A DNA stretch of 64,000 nucleotides from positions 10,287 through 74,286 of the forward strand of contig CAKSUL010000002.1 of NCBI GenBank assembly GCA_934501475.1, written 5' to 3'. The position numbers and the translations under genes were made by a program. Shown here piece by piece: positions 46,408-56,321 of this stretch. Position 1 is the stretch's first letter. Each line of letters begins with the position of its first letter. The notes below the pieces were generated by a model. It ran no database searches and was not told where the DNA came from. It was given only the letters and a program-made list of their open reading frames with translations. The stretch comes from an uncultured Roseovarius sp. (GTDB lineage: Bacteria; Pseudomonadota; Alphaproteobacteria; Rhodobacterales; Rhodobacteraceae).

Positions 46408-47721
46408 TCAATTCAGGGTCGCGTTCAGATCCTTGGGCTGGCCGACCACCACGAAAGTCAGCTTCTCGGGCGTCAGCAACTCACGCGCGACGCGGTTGAT
46501 CTGCTCCAGCGTGACGGCGTTCACCTGGTTGTTGCGGTCGGTGATATATTCGGGCGGAAGGTCCTCCATCTGCATCATGACGGCGATGTTGGCGATGGGC
46601 CCGTTGCCATCAAAGCGCAGCGGATATGCGCCGGTCATGTAGGTTTTCGCGTCCTGAAGCTCTTCGGCGGTGACGCCATTTTCGCGGATGCGGCTCCATT
46701 CGGTCTTGATCACCTCGATCGCCTGCCCGATCCGGTCATTGGCCGACGCGACAGACCCCACCCAGAGCTGCGCGCCGTCCTTGTCCAACAGGTAAGAATA
46801 GACGCCATAGGTCAGCCCGCGTTTTTCGCGCACCTCGTTCATCAGGCGGCTTTCAAAACCACCGCCGCCCAGGATCTGGTTCAGCAGGTAGGCGGCAAAG
46901 AAATCCGGGTCATCGCGGTCGATCCCCTGCTGGGCAAAGCTGGCCACGGATTGCGGGGTGTCAAAGTCGATGATGCGGATGCCGCCGGGCAGGTTCAGAT
47001 CGGCAGGGCCGGGCAGCGGCGCGCCGGTGGCGGGCAGATCGCCCAGCAAGCTGTCGATCAGGGTCGCCAGATCCCCGGCGCTGATATCGCCGACCGCGCT
47101 GATATAAAGGCGGTCACGCGCCATCGCGGCACCATGCGCGGCGATGATATCGTCGCGCGTCAGGCCGGTCACACTGTCCACGGTGCCGTTCTTTGAGCTG
47201 CCATAAGGATGCGTGCCGAAAACAAGCGAATCGAACGCCTTGCCCACCATGTCGCTTGGGTCTTTTTCGCTGGACTGGATGATCGACAGCACCTGCGCGC
47301 GCACCCGGTCGATGGCGGATTGCGTAAAGGCCGGGTTGATCAGGCTCTCGCGCAGCAAGGCCACGGCCTGATCGCGGTTCTCGGTCAGGAACTTGGCCGA
47401 GACAGCCAGAACATCGTCATATGTCGCATATCTGAAACTGGCGGCCAGTTCCTCGGTGGCGCGGGCGAAATCGCGGGCACCCATGTCACCTGTGCCCTCT
47501 TCCAGCAGTGCGGTCATCAGGTTGGTCGCGCCGCGTTTGCCGGGGGCGTCCAGCGCCGCGCCGCCGCGAAAGCGCAGTTCCAGCGCAACAAAGGGGATGG
47601 TGTGATCCTCGACCAGCCAGACGTTCAGGCCGCCAGGGGTGGTGATTTCCTGCACGTCGATTTCGGCGCGCACCGGCAGGGCGGCCAGCAGGGTCAGCAA
47701 CATGATTGCAAGGCGGATCAT
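46408..47721 (-). CDS. M16 family peptidase homologue lacking the zinc motif
   Basis: The 437-residue pitrilysin-family protein has a signal peptide ('AIMLLTLLAALPVRA') and the overall M16 fold ('DFDTPQSVASFAQQGI', 'NQILGGGGFESRLMNEVREK', 'RGLTYGVYSYL'). The HxxEH motif is absent: the corresponding region reads 'KRGATNLMTALLEEGTG'. It overlaps the catalytic partner gene by 4 bases. The pair is likely a heterodimeric processing peptidase in which this subunit holds substrate through its Arg/Tyr pair. Confidence 0.9.
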   Translation of the reverse strand: MIRLAIMLLTLLAALPVRAEIDVQEITTPGGLNVWLVEDHTIPFVALELRFRGGAALDAPGKRGATNLMTALLEEGTGDMGARDFARATEELAASFRYATYDDVLAVSAKFLTENRDQAVALLRESLINPAFTQSAIDRVRAQVLSIIQSSEKDPSDMVGKAFDSLVFGTHPYGSSKNGTVDSVTGLTRDDIIAAHGAAMARDRLYISAVGDISAGDLATLIDSLLGDLPATGAPLPGPADLNLPGGIRIIDFDTPQSVASFAQQGIDRDDPDFFAAYLLNQILGGGGFESRLMNEVREKRGLTYGVYSYLLDKDGAQLWVGSVASANDRIGQAIEVIKTEWSRIRENGVTAEELQDAKTYMTGAYPLRFDGNGPIANIAVMMQMEDLPPEYITDRNNQVNAVTLEQINRVARELLTPEKLTFVVVGQPKDLNATLN

Positions 47722-49049
47722 TGGGTTACCTCCGGGGCGGTCAGCCAGCCAGTGACGGAATTTTCACGTTTGAACACATCGCGCGCGGCGGACATGATAT
47801 CCTCGGCGGTGACGGCTTGCAGGATGTCGGGCCAGGCCTGCACATCGTCCACGGTCAGCCCCTGAGACAGGGCCGCACCATAGCGATTGGCCAGGTTGTT
47901 CACGTCGTCGCGGGCATAGATCTGGGCGGCGCGCAGTTGCATCTTGATCCGGTCCAGATGGGCGTCATCTATTCCGGTCTCCAGGAAATCGCGCAGCACG
48001 GTGTCCATGGCATCTTCGGCCTCTTGCAGGGACACATCGGCGACGGGAACGATGGCCAGCGAAAACGTCGTGGCATCCAGCGACATGCCGTCATACCACG
48101 CCGAGACCTGAACCGCCTTTTGTGTGTCGAATTGCAGCTTTTCCGCCATGAGCGACGTGGTGCCGCCACCAAGAAGCTCAGCCAGCAGGGTCAGGGCGGC
48201 AGCGCGTTCCTGATCGCCGCTGTCGCGCTCGGGCGCGAGATATGAGCGGGTGATATAGGGCTGCGCGACGCGGGCATCCTCAAAGAACAGGCGGCGCTCG
48301 GCCATCTGGCGCGGCTCCTGGGCGCGCATGCGCTGGGGCAGGGCCGGATTGGCGGGGATCGCACCGTAATGTTTCTGCGCCATCGCGCGGACGTCTTCGG
48401 GCAGGACATCGCCGGCAACCACAAGGATCGCGTTGTTGGGGGAATAGTAGATGTCATAAAACCCGAGCGCGTCCTCCAGGCTGAGGTCATACATCTCATG
48501 CTGCCAGCCGATCACCGGCACGCCGTAGCGGTGATTGAGATATTGCGCGGCGTTGCGTTGCTCGCGAAACAGCGCGCCGGGGTTGTTTTCAACCCTTTGA
48601 TTGCGTTCTTCGATGATCACGTCGCGTTCGGTTGCGATATCGCCCTCACCCAGTTGCAGATTGACCATGCGGTCGGATTCCATCTGCATCATCAGATCCA
48701 GCCGATCCGCCGCGATGCGCTGGAAATAGGCGGTGTAATCATAGCTGGTAAAGGCATTGTCACTGCCACCATTGCGCGCGACGGTCGCGGAAAATTCGCC
48801 GGGCTTCAGGGTCTTGGTGCCCTTGAACAGCAGATGCTCCAGAAAATGCGCCACGCCGGACGCGCCGGGCGGCTCATCTGCCGATCCGGCACGATACCAC
48901 ACCATCTGCACCACGACGGGGGCGCGGTGGTCTTCGATCACCACCACCTCCATCCCGTTTTCCAGCGTGAAGGTGGTGACCTGATCATCGGCAAGGGCCG
49001 GGGCATAGGCCGCGATCAGCGACAGGGCAGCGATCAGCAGAACGCGCAT
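47718..49049 (-). CDS. M16 family zinc peptidase (catalytic subunit)
   Basis: The 443-residue protein has a signal peptide ('LLIAALSLIAAYAPALA') and the inverted zinc motif 'HFLEH' at residues 68-72, followed by 'LLFKGTKTLKPGEFSATVAR', as in mitochondrial processing peptidase beta and PqqL-like enzymes. The more distal acidic ligand region 'IIEERNQRVENNPGAL' is present. It acts in the periplasm or outer membrane. The gene precedes the inactive M16 partner, with a 4-base overlap, and follows the DUF3035 lipoprotein gene. Confidence 0.93.
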   Translation of the reverse strand: MRVLLIAALSLIAAYAPALADDQVTTFTLENGMEVVVIEDHRAPVVVQMVWYRAGSADEPPGASGVAHFLEHLLFKGTKTLKPGEFSATVARNGGSDNAFTSYDYTAYFQRIAADRLDLMMQMESDRMVNLQLGEGDIATERDVIIEERNQRVENNPGALFREQRNAAQYLNHRYGVPVIGWQHEMYDLSLEDALGFYDIYYSPNNAILVVAGDVLPEDVRAMAQKHYGAIPANPALPQRMRAQEPRQMAERRLFFEDARVAQPYITRSYLAPERDSGDQERAAALTLLAELLGGGTTSLMAEKLQFDTQKAVQVSAWYDGMSLDATTFSLAIVPVADVSLQEAEDAMDTVLRDFLETGIDDAHLDRIKMQLRAAQIYARDDVNNLANRYGAALSQGLTVDDVQAWPDILQAVTAEDIMSAARDVFKRENSVTGWLTAPEVTQ

Positions 49050-49109
49050 GGGGCGAGTCTCCGGTTGGGTCAGGGGTTCGGGCTGTGGGGCGGGCCACTC
49101 ATGCGCACA

Positions 49110-49137
49110 AAGATACGCCGCATCAGCCGGGGTTCAA
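49110..49137 (-). promoter_or_regulatory. Predicted promoter of the M16 pair
   Basis: On the minus strand TTGAAC (49137-49132) and TATCTT (49115-49110) are separated by 16 bases and sit about 60 bases before the start codon at 49049. It allows transcription of the M16 genes apart from the upstream lspA unit. Confidence 0.4.
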
Positions 49138-49176
49138 GCGGGTTGACACGCTTGTGACCCAAGGCGCGCCGCTGGT

Positions 49177-49704
49177 TTATTCGGGCGGCGGCGCCGAGGG
49201 CACATCCACGCCCATGCGCTTCAGGCGGTCAAGCTCGTATTCGGAGTCCAGCCACTGTTTCTTGTAGGCGGTGGTGTAGTCGTCATTCGGCCCGATATTG
49301 AGGATATTGACCCGGCCATGGCGGCGGCGGACGTCCTGATCTTCGGCGGCCAGCGTCTGGCGGATGCCCTCGTCCACGCCATAGCGGCGGGTGCGGTTGA
49401 CCAATGCACCATCGGCGGCGGGCACGGGCGTGATGCGCATGGCGTTGGGATTGCCGCCAAGGGCGGCGATGCCTTCGGCCTCGGGGTTGGTATCCACGCG
49501 GTTGACGCCGCCGGGCGTGGGCGCGGGCAGCGCTGAAAAGCTCTCAGGCGCTTCCAGCGGCTTTGTCGGCAATACGGTGAATTCATCCGGGCCGGGGCTT
49601 GTGTTCTTGATCCGCGTCAGGCGCACATCCTTGTCGCGGCTGCCACAGGCCGACAGCGCCAGCCCAAGTGCCGTTATCAAGATCAAACTGCGTGACAGTC
49701 TCAT
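49177..49704 (-). CDS. DUF3035 lipoprotein
   Basis: The 175-residue protein has a lipoprotein signal peptide with lipobox 'LALSAC' and a Pro-rich middle ('FTVLPTKPLEAPESFSALPA'). 'NRTRRYGVDEGIRQTLAAED' and a charged C-terminus with 'KKQWLDSEYELDRLKRMGVD' are features I associate with DUF3035, an alphaproteobacterial envelope family of unknown function. I chose the ATG at 49702-49704 at the signal peptide. It lies between lspA and the M16 genes, and LspA itself would process its signal. Confidence 0.88.
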   Translation of the reverse strand: MRLSRSLILITALGLALSACGSRDKDVRLTRIKNTSPGPDEFTVLPTKPLEAPESFSALPAPTPGGVNRVDTNPEAEGIAALGGNPNAMRITPVPAADGALVNRTRRYGVDEGIRQTLAAEDQDVRRRHGRVNILNIGPNDDYTTAYKKQWLDSEYELDRLKRMGVDVPSAPPPE

Positions 49705-49773
49705 TGTCCCACCTCGTCCAGAGAGCATTTCGTCATAAATCTGCGACAGACTTAACGCATCATCGCGGCAACG

Positions 49774-50244
49774 TCACGCGGGCTTTTTGTTCGGAGTGAA
49801 AATCACCAGCCCGAGGGCTCCGGCAAAAACCGCGATATCGGCCAGATTGAACGCATAGGGGTTGTCAAAACCGCAGCATGACATGTTCAGAAAGTCCGCA
49901 ACCGCGCCATAAAGCAGCCGATCGACCACATTGCCCAGGGCCCCACCCACCAGCAGGCCGGCGGCAATTTTCTGCCGCCTTGTCATGGCTTCGCGGTGAA
50001 CCCACCACAGCACTGCCCCCGAAATGGTCAGCGCGACGGCGATCAACACCCATTTCACGGTCTCGGAGGGGCCGGAAAACAGGCCGAAATTGATCCCGTA
50101 ATTCCACGCCATGCGCAGATTGATCAGCGGCGGCCAGACGTCGATCCGGCCAAGATTGGCCAGATCCATCGCATGAACGACGACGTATTTCGTGACCTGA
50201 TCCAGCAGAAAGGTCCAGAATCCGACCCAGAATACCAATCGCAT
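49774..50244 (-). CDS. lspA: Signal peptidase II (prolipoprotein signal peptidase)
   Basis: The 156-residue polytopic membrane aspartyl peptidase cleaves lipoprotein signal peptides. The '[10 protein letters not shown]', '[12 protein letters not shown]' and '[20 protein letters not shown]' blocks are present, and the two catalytic Asp lie in 'NVVDR' and '[11 protein letters not shown]'. Four membrane segments fit the sequence. It follows purH by 35 bases and precedes the DUF3035 lipoprotein gene. Confidence 0.96.
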   Translation of the reverse strand: MRLVFWVGFWTFLLDQVTKYVVVHAMDLANLGRIDVWPPLINLRMAWNYGINFGLFSGPSETVKWVLIAVALTISGAVLWWVHREAMTRRQKIAAGLLVGGALGNVVDRLLYGAVADFLNMSCCGFDNPYAFNLADIAVFAGALGLVIFTPNKKPA

Positions 50245-50279
50245 ATATGCGCCCTTTTGTTCGTCCGTATGTTATTGCG

Positions 50280-51875
50280 TCAGTGCCGGAAATGCCGCAT
50301 CCCGGTCAGCACCATGGCCAGACCGGCATCATCTGCCGCGGCGATCACCTCATCGTCGCGCATCGACCCGCCCGGATGAATGACCGCGCTCGCCCCTGCC
50401 TCGGCGGCGGTCAACAGCCCGTCGGAAAACGGGAAGAACGCATCCGAGGCCACAACGCTGCCTTGGGTCAGCGGCGCGGCCAGTCCAAGCGCGTCGGCCA
50501 TGTCCTGCGCTTTGCGCGCGGCGATGCGGCAACTGTCGACCCGGCTCATCTGGCCGGCGCCGATGCCGACGGTCGCGCCGTCCCTGACATAGATGATCGC
50601 GTTGGATTTGACGTGTTTGGCAACCTTCCAGGCAAACAGCAGATCGGCCAGTTCCGCGTCCGTTGGGGCGCGTTTCGTCACCACCCGCAGATCCTCTGCC
50701 GTGATGTGCCCGTTATCCTTGTCCTGCATCAGGTAACCGCCCGACACCTGCCGGATGGTCTGTGCGGCGGCGCGCGGATCGGCCATCGTGTCGGTGAGCA
50801 GCAGGCGCAGGTTCTTCTTCTTTGCAAAAATACTCATGGCGTCGGCGTCGGCACCCGGCGCGATCACCACTTCGGTAAAAATCTGCGCGATTTCCTCGGC
50901 GGTGGCCCCGTCCAGCGGGTGATTGAGCGCGACAATCCCGCCAAAGGCCGAGGTGCGGTCACAGTCAAACGCGCGCATATAGGCGTCTTTCAGCGTCCCG
51001 GCGCGCGCCACGCCGCAGGGGTTGGCATGTTTGATGATCGCGCAGGCGGGGCCATCGGCACTGGCGAATTCACTGGCCAGTTCAAATGCCGCGTCGGTGT
51101 CGTTGATGTTGTTATAGCTCAGGTCCTTGCCCTGGACCTGCCTGGCGGTGGCGACACCGGGGCGCGCCGTTCCGTCGGTATAGAACGCCGCCTGCTGATG
51201 CGGGTTCTCACCATAGCGCAGCACCTGCGCCAATGTGCCGGCCACGACGCGGCGGCGCGGGGCCTTGTCGTTCAGCTCGGCGGCCAGCCAGTTCGACACG
51301 GCGGCGTCATAGGCGGCGGTGCGGGCATAGGCCTTTTGCGCCAGCTTGCGGCGGAACTTGGGGCAGGTCGCGCCATCGTGCTGGGCCATGTCACCCAACA
51401 GCCTGTCGTAATCCTCGGTATCCACGACCACGGTGACAAAACCGTGGTTCTTGGCGGCGGCGCGGATCATGGCGGGGCCGCCGATGTCGATGTTTTCGAC
51501 GCAGGTGTCGTAATCCGCCCCGGCGGCGACGGTGGATTCAAACGGATAGAGATTGACCACCAGCAGATCTATCGCGCCGATCCCGTGTTCCTTCATCGCG
51601 GCAAGGTGGCTGTCGTTGTCGCGCAGTGCCAGAAGGCCGCCATGCACATTCGGGTGCAGGGTTTTCACGCGCCCGTCCATCATCTCGGGAAAGCCGGTCA
51701 CGTCGGCCACATCGCGCACGCTCAGCCCGGCATCGCGCAACGCCTTGGCGCTGCCCCCCGTGCTCAGAAGCTCGACCCCCTGATCGGCGAGGGCACGGCC
51801 AAGGTCAATCAGCCCGGTCTTGTCGGAAACCGACAAGAGGGCGCGGCGGATGGGGGTGAGGGCGGGTTTGGTCAT
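50280..51875 (-). CDS. purH: Bifunctional AICAR transformylase / IMP cyclohydrolase
   Basis: The 531-residue enzyme catalyses the last two steps of IMP synthesis. The N-terminal cyclohydrolase (MGS-like) domain includes '[20 protein letters not shown]' and '[20 protein letters not shown]'. The transformylase has '[20 protein letters not shown]' with the catalytic Lys-His and '[19 protein letters not shown]'. Length is standard. It sits in a long minus-strand run behind the heparinase-like gene and in front of lspA. Confidence 0.98.
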   Translation of the reverse strand: MTKPALTPIRRALLSVSDKTGLIDLGRALADQGVELLSTGGSAKALRDAGLSVRDVADVTGFPEMMDGRVKTLHPNVHGGLLALRDNDSHLAAMKEHGIGAIDLLVVNLYPFESTVAAGADYDTCVENIDIGGPAMIRAAAKNHGFVTVVVDTEDYDRLLGDMAQHDGATCPKFRRKLAQKAYARTAAYDAAVSNWLAAELNDKAPRRRVVAGTLAQVLRYGENPHQQAAFYTDGTARPGVATARQVQGKDLSYNNINDTDAAFELASEFASADGPACAIIKHANPCGVARAGTLKDAYMRAFDCDRTSAFGGIVALNHPLDGATAEEIAQIFTEVVIAPGADADAMSIFAKKKNLRLLLTDTMADPRAAAQTIRQVSGGYLMQDKDNGHITAEDLRVVTKRAPTDAELADLLFAWKVAKHVKSNAIIYVRDGATVGIGAGQMSRVDSCRIAARKAQDMADALGLAAPLTQGSVVASDAFFPFSDGLLTAAEAGASAVIHPGGSMRDDEVIAAADDAGLAMVLTGMRHFRH

Positions 51876-51905
51876 ATCGGGCAGGTCCTGCGTTCAAATC
51901 AAATC

Positions 51906-53648
51906 TCAGTCATCGGCATCGGGCATCAGATCATCCTGCGCCAGATCGCGGATGCTGACCGGGGTGTCCTGTGCCTTGGCCAATGACCATCTTGTGCGTG
52001 TCGCATATCCCATCGCGCGGCCAGATAGAACAATCTGTTTGCTCGCGCGCGGCTTTAGCCGACCCTTTTCCAGGTAAACGCTGGGTTCCAATGCGATTTC
52101 GGCGCTTGTGTCGCTGCGAAAAACCCAGATTTCACCGCTGCGCAGCGCCATCGAGACGGCATTGCCGCCCAGGTCCACCGCCGCATCCACATTCGGGTGC
52201 AGGTGAAAATGCACGGCAAACCTGATCCCGCTCAGCCGGGTGGCATCCAGTGCCTTGTCAAACCGGCGCTTGTCGCTGTCCTCCAGCGCAAGCAGCATAT
52301 CCTCACCGACAATGGCGCGCCCGTCGAATGTCATGTCCAGCGTGCGCGCATGGATCAGCCCGAAGCGGCGCAGATAGCCATCATGCCCGCCCTCAAAGCG
52401 CAACCCGTCACTGGCATGGCTCAGCTGGATCGGCACGTTTTTCGGCCCGCCTTCCAGCCGGTTCTCACGCGGGCCCGGCGGCCCCAGACGGGCCGAGGAT
52501 TCTCCCCCCAGAACGAGGGTGGAATGGGACGGCGTGGCGCGCCCGGCACGGCGCCACTCAGCGCCGAAACTGTCGCCAGCGCCGCAATTCACGATCAGCG
52601 GGCGCCGCCCCGACGTCAGTTCGAACGCCAGCGTCGAGGCATGGGCATTGAGCGACGCATTGCCGCTGGGCGGGGCGCTGGCGTCGATGATCATCGAGGT
52701 GCGCCCGGCACTGAGACGGGCAAACCCCATCGCCAGCCCATCGGGCTGACGGGTCTTGACGCCGCTATGGGCCAGCGCCGTATCCAGCCGCCCCTCAAGC
52801 CCGCGCCCGCCGCCATGAAACCGCGCCAGCCCGCCATCCGCATGGCGCAGGGTGCGCAGGATCGGCGCGATCTGCTCGATCGCGGCCCAATGGGACGGGG
52901 CGGCGGTCTGGCCAGCGTCTGACAGGGCCGTGGCGGCCCAGGTCAGCAGCGTGAACACCTCAAGCAGTTCTTCGGGGTTGCGGGTGGGCAAAAGGCCCCG
53001 TTCCGTGATCTGGCTTTCGCATTCGCGCCCCAAGGCGCGGACGGCCGGGGCGACATGGCGCTGCATCCCCTCAAGGGACAGACCGGCATAGATCAGCCCG
53101 GTCAGCGCCTCGAACCGGGGCAGGCCCGGCGCGGTCGATTGCCAGCGTTTTCCCAGGAACAGTGTCTGTTGCGCGAGCGAGCGGTAGAACACATCGGCAC
53201 GGTCCGCGCCCGGCCCGCTGAGCACGAACAGCGCATGATTGATCCAGCGAATCAGGCGCCGACCGGTCAGATCCGGCGTCCAACCGGGGCCGCGCCCCTG
53301 ACCATAGCGGTCGATCCAGTCCCACAGCCAGCGTCGGGCGCATTCGCGCGCCGGACCGTCGCCCGCAGCGGCCAGATCGTCCAGCCAGCCAAACCCGTGC
53401 AGGGCCTCTTCAAAGGCGCTGTCGGGGGGTTTGATCGCCCACATGTCGGCATCGGGGCGCTGCACCAGATGCCCGGCCAGCAGAAAGTTGCCCGCACTCA
53501 GTTGCCGGCCCCTGGCGAAACTGCCGATGGTGCGCGGCTCGGGCTGTGAGACAAAGGCCGTCGCCGGGCGCGCCCATGCCGCGCGCCTTGCCTGCACGCG
53601 GTTCATGAAACGCGTCCACCGCGCCGTCAGCTTATCGGTTCGTGACAT
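51906..53648 (-). CDS. Heparinase II/III family protein
   Basis: The 580-residue protein has an alginate-lyase-like helical N-terminal half ('RRLIRWINHALFVLSGPGAD', 'LFLGKRWQSTAPGLPRFEAL') and a C-terminal beta-sandwich with 'TSGRRPLIVNCGAGDSFGAE' and 'SHASDGLRFEGGHDGYLRRF', as in heparinase II/III polysaccharide lyases. No signal peptide is seen. The substrate is unknown; the purH neighbourhood is conserved in Rhodobacterales as I recall, which suggests a housekeeping envelope role. It starts 89 bases after rsmB. Confidence 0.85.
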   Translation of the reverse strand: MSRTDKLTARWTRFMNRVQARRAAWARPATAFVSQPEPRTIGSFARGRQLSAGNFLLAGHLVQRPDADMWAIKPPDSAFEEALHGFGWLDDLAAAGDGPARECARRWLWDWIDRYGQGRGPGWTPDLTGRRLIRWINHALFVLSGPGADRADVFYRSLAQQTLFLGKRWQSTAPGLPRFEALTGLIYAGLSLEGMQRHVAPAVRALGRECESQITERGLLPTRNPEELLEVFTLLTWAATALSDAGQTAAPSHWAAIEQIAPILRTLRHADGGLARFHGGGRGLEGRLDTALAHSGVKTRQPDGLAMGFARLSAGRTSMIIDASAPPSGNASLNAHASTLAFELTSGRRPLIVNCGAGDSFGAEWRRAGRATPSHSTLVLGGESSARLGPPGPRENRLEGGPKNVPIQLSHASDGLRFEGGHDGYLRRFGLIHARTLDMTFDGRAIVGEDMLLALEDSDKRRFDKALDATRLSGIRFAVHFHLHPNVDAAVDLGGNAVSMALRSGEIWVFRSDTSAEIALEPSVYLEKGRLKPRASKQIVLSGRAMGYATRTRWSLAKAQDTPVSIRDLAQDDLMPDADD

Positions 53649-53737
53649 ATGCTTTGCCTCTGTGCGCTCTTCCTGGCGCTCTGGTCACAGGCAATATATC
53701 GCGCAGCGCCCCCCAAGTCACCGCCTGATTGGCCTGA

Positions 53738-55012
53738 TCAGCCCTTGAGGCGCAGCACGCTGATGAAAAACCCGTCCATGCCGCCCAGATCGGCCCAGTA
53801 ATCCGGGCGCAGGCGCAGACCGTCCCCCGGCAGGATCCAGGCCGGATCAACGCCCTTGACCGCAAGAGCATCCATATCGACCATCAGGTCGGGACGGCGT
53901 TTCAGCGCCTCTTCGATCTGGCATTCGCCCTCATCGGGCAACAGCGAGCAGGTGCAGAACACCAGCCGCCCACCCGGCTTGAACAGGGTCAGCGCGTGGT
54001 CGATCATCCGTGCCTGCAGGTCGATCAGCGCGCCGATCTCGGCCCCGTCGCGGGCATGGGGCAGATCGGGGTGACGGCGGACCGTGCCGGTGGCCGAACA
54101 GGGCGCATCCAGCAGAATCGCGTCATATGTCGTGCCGGTGTGATCGAACATGTCGCCGGTGATGCACTGCGCGGACAGCCCGGTGCGCGTCAGGTTTTCG
54201 GCCACGCGGCCCATTCGGGCTTGCGAGATGTCCAGCGCGGTCACCGCAGCCCCGGCAGCGGCCAGTTGCATGGTCTTGCCGCCCGGTGCGGCGCACAGAT
54301 CCAGCACGGTTTCGCCGGGTTGTGCGTTCAGGATGCGCGCCGGGATCGCGGCGGCGGCGTCCTGCACCCACCATTCGCCCGCCGCATAGCCGGGCAGCGC
54401 GGAAATCTGGCCCGGATCGCTCAGCCGGATTGATCCGGTCGGCAGGATCGTGCCGCCAACGGCCTGCGCCACCTGCCCGGCGTCTGTCCTGGCGGTCAAA
54501 TCCAGCGGCGCGCCGGCGAAATGCGCCAGCTCGAACTGTGCCACGATGTCGCGGCCATAGGCCTGCACCAACGGATCGCGCAGCCATTTGCGCATCTGCG
54601 GCACCCGCAGCGCCGCCCAGTCACGCGGCCCATCCGTCGCCATCTTGCGCAGCACGGCGTTGATCAGCCCCTTGAGGCTGTGAAACCGCTTGTGGGTGCT
54701 GACCAGTTGCACCGCGTCATTGACGACCCCATGCGCATCGCCGCCCTGGCACAGCTCAACCGTGCCCAGACGCAGGATGTTGAACACATGCAGCGGCGGC
54801 GGTTTGCGCAGGTGCTTATTCAGCAGGTGGTCGGCGCGTTCCAGACCGCGCAATGTTTCGGTTGCAAGGCGCTGGGCGCGGGCGCGCTCGGGCGCCTCCA
54901 GCCGGTCCAGCGCGCCGCTGGCCAGCAGTTCGGACATCAGCCGCCCTTCGCCAAGGATCTGATCCAGCAGATAGACGGCGCTGCGGCGCGCGGATGAGGG
55001 TTCGGTTTGCAT
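53738..55012 (-). CDS. rsmB: 16S rRNA (cytosine-C5)-methyltransferase RsmB
   Basis: The 424-residue enzyme methylates C967 of 16S rRNA. It has an N-terminal NusB-like domain ('RRSAVYLLDQILGEGRLMSE', 'HSLKGLINAVLRKMA') and a C-terminal Rossmann methyltransferase with 'VLDLCAAPGGKTMQLAAAGA', 'LLDAPCSATGTVRRHPDL' and 'FCTCSLLPDEGE', which supplies the catalytic Cys pair. I chose the ATG at 55010-55012. It is divergent from the DUF1674 gene. Confidence 0.94.
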   Translation of the reverse strand: MQTEPSSARRSAVYLLDQILGEGRLMSELLASGALDRLEAPERARAQRLATETLRGLERADHLLNKHLRKPPPLHVFNILRLGTVELCQGGDAHGVVNDAVQLVSTHKRFHSLKGLINAVLRKMATDGPRDWAALRVPQMRKWLRDPLVQAYGRDIVAQFELAHFAGAPLDLTARTDAGQVAQAVGGTILPTGSIRLSDPGQISALPGYAAGEWWVQDAAAAIPARILNAQPGETVLDLCAAPGGKTMQLAAAGAAVTALDISQARMGRVAENLTRTGLSAQCITGDMFDHTGTTYDAILLDAPCSATGTVRRHPDLPHARDGAEIGALIDLQARMIDHALTLFKPGGRLVFCTCSLLPDEGECQIEEALKRRPDLMVDMDALAVKGVDPAWILPGDGLRLRPDYWADLGGMDGFFISVLRLKG

Positions 55013-55078
55013 CAAGGGTCCTTGCCGGTGGGTGACAGGGGCGTATATCAAGGGGTGCGCCGCAAAGGAAGCCATGCC

Positions 55079-55258
55079 ATGACAGATCGACCAACCCAAG
55101 ACCTGCCCCCCGAAGCGCAACGCGCGCTGGCCGAGGCCGAAGAGCGCCGCAAACAGGCCGGCGAAATCACCCTGCCCAAAGAGCTGGGCGGGCGAAAGGG
55201 GCCTGAACCGGTCCGCTATGGCGACTGGGAGAAAAAGGGTCTGGCAATAGATTTCTAA
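55079..55258 (+). CDS. DUF1674 protein (SDHAF4-like succinate dehydrogenase assembly factor)
   Basis: The 59-residue protein is nearly all motif: 'AQRALAEAEERRKQAG', then 'ELGGRKGPEPVRYGDWEKKG' and the terminal 'DF'. This is the signature of the DUF1674/SDHAF4 family, which in mitochondria binds the flavinylated SdhA subunit. It is the shortest clearly recognisable gene here. The ATG 55079 is preceded by GGAAG about 6 bases upstream. It is followed by the TPP riboswitch region. Confidence 0.92.
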   Translation: MTDRPTQDLPPEAQRALAEAEERRKQAGEITLPKELGGRKGPEPVRYGDWEKKGLAIDF

Positions 55259-55382
55259 AGCCTTTTCGATGTTGTGGGCGGTTTGCATCTGATCCGTGGC
55301 TCAGGTCAAATGCAAACCGCTTCAGACACTGATCAGGCGAAATGCGGCTTGACCGCATGGCTCGGCTGATGCCATCACTACA

Positions 55383-55465
55383 CCGTGACGGGGGCGTCCA
55401 CGCAAGTGGTCTGAGATGCACCCTTGGAACCTGACCCGGATAATGCCGGCGGAGGAAGTCGCGGA
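55383..55465 (+). promoter_or_regulatory. TPP riboswitch (THI element)
   Basis: The conserved core is present: GGGGGCGTCC, then GGTCTGAGATGCACCC, 'GAACCTGACCCGGATAATGC' and CGGCGGAGGAAG. These match the THI box that binds thiamine pyrophosphate. It lies 68 bases before the thiM start codon. In Gram-negatives it usually blocks translation or causes early termination when thiamine pyrophosphate is plentiful. Confidence 0.95.
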
Positions 55466-55532
55466 CGCTATCGGCAGACCATGATATTTGCCGATGTCCA
55501 ACGCCTCGCTCTGCCTTGCGAAAGGAGAGATG

Positions 55533-56321
55533 ATGGAAAACCCCGGAAAATACCTGCACGATATGCGCGCCACCGCGCCGCTGGTGCATAATATCACCAA
55601 TTATGTCGCCATGAACGTGATGGCGAATGTGCTGCTTGCGGTGGGGGCGTCGCCCGCCATGGCCCATGCCCGCGCGGAAATGGACGAATTCGCCGGATTT
55701 TCGCAGGCACTCAGTGTCAATATAGGCACATTAGACCCTGATTGGGTGGGTGCGATGGAACTTGCCGCGCGCGCGATGAATGCCGCGGGCAAGCCCTGGG
55801 TGCTGGACCCTGTAGCCGTGGGCGCCACGGCGCTGCGCCGCGATGCCGGCGCGCGTCTGCTGGCGCTGGGGCCGACGATCATCCGGGGGAACGCCTCGGA
55901 GATCATGGCGCTGGCCGGGGCCGGTGCGTCCGGGCGGGGCGCCGATAGCGGCGACGCGGTCGAGCGGGCCGAAGGCGCGGCGCGCGATCTGGCCAGGCAG
56001 GGGGATTGCGTTGTCGCCGTCACCGGGCCGGTCGATTTCATCACCGATGGCACGGCGGGCTGGCGGGTTGCGAATGGCGATGCGATGATGCCGCTGATCA
56101 CCGCGCTGGGCTGTTCGCTGAGCGGTGTCGTCGCGGCATTTGCGGTGGATCAGCCCCCGCTTGAGGCGGCGGTCGCGGCGCTGGCCTTTTACGGGTTGGC
56201 CGGTGAGATCGCGGCGCAGACCTCGCAAGGGCCCGGCACGTTCCAGCCGGCGTTTCTGGACGCGCTGCACAACATGACGCCTGAGCGCCTGAATGATGGT
56301 GCAAGGATATCAGCGGCATGA
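55533..56321 (+). CDS. thiM: Hydroxyethylthiazole kinase
   Basis: The 262-residue kinase phosphorylates the thiazole alcohol to salvage the thiazole half of thiamine. Blocks include 'PLVHNITNYVAMNVMANVLL', 'GKPWVLDPVAVGATALRRDA', 'IIRGNASEIMALAG', and 'ALGCSLSGVVAAFAVDQPPL'; the last carries the catalytic Cys. Two ATG codons abut at 55530 and 55533; GGAG spacing favours 55533. It is first in a thiM-thiE-thiD operon under the TPP riboswitch and overlaps thiE by 4 bases. Confidence 0.95.
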   Translation: MENPGKYLHDMRATAPLVHNITNYVAMNVMANVLLAVGASPAMAHARAEMDEFAGFSQALSVNIGTLDPDWVGAMELAARAMNAAGKPWVLDPVAVGATALRRDAGARLLALGPTIIRGNASEIMALAGAGASGRGADSGDAVERAEGAARDLARQGDCVVAVTGPVDFITDGTAGWRVANGDAMMPLITALGCSLSGVVAAFAVDQPPLEAAVAALAFYGLAGEIAAQTSQGPGTFQPAFLDALHNMTPERLNDGARISAA

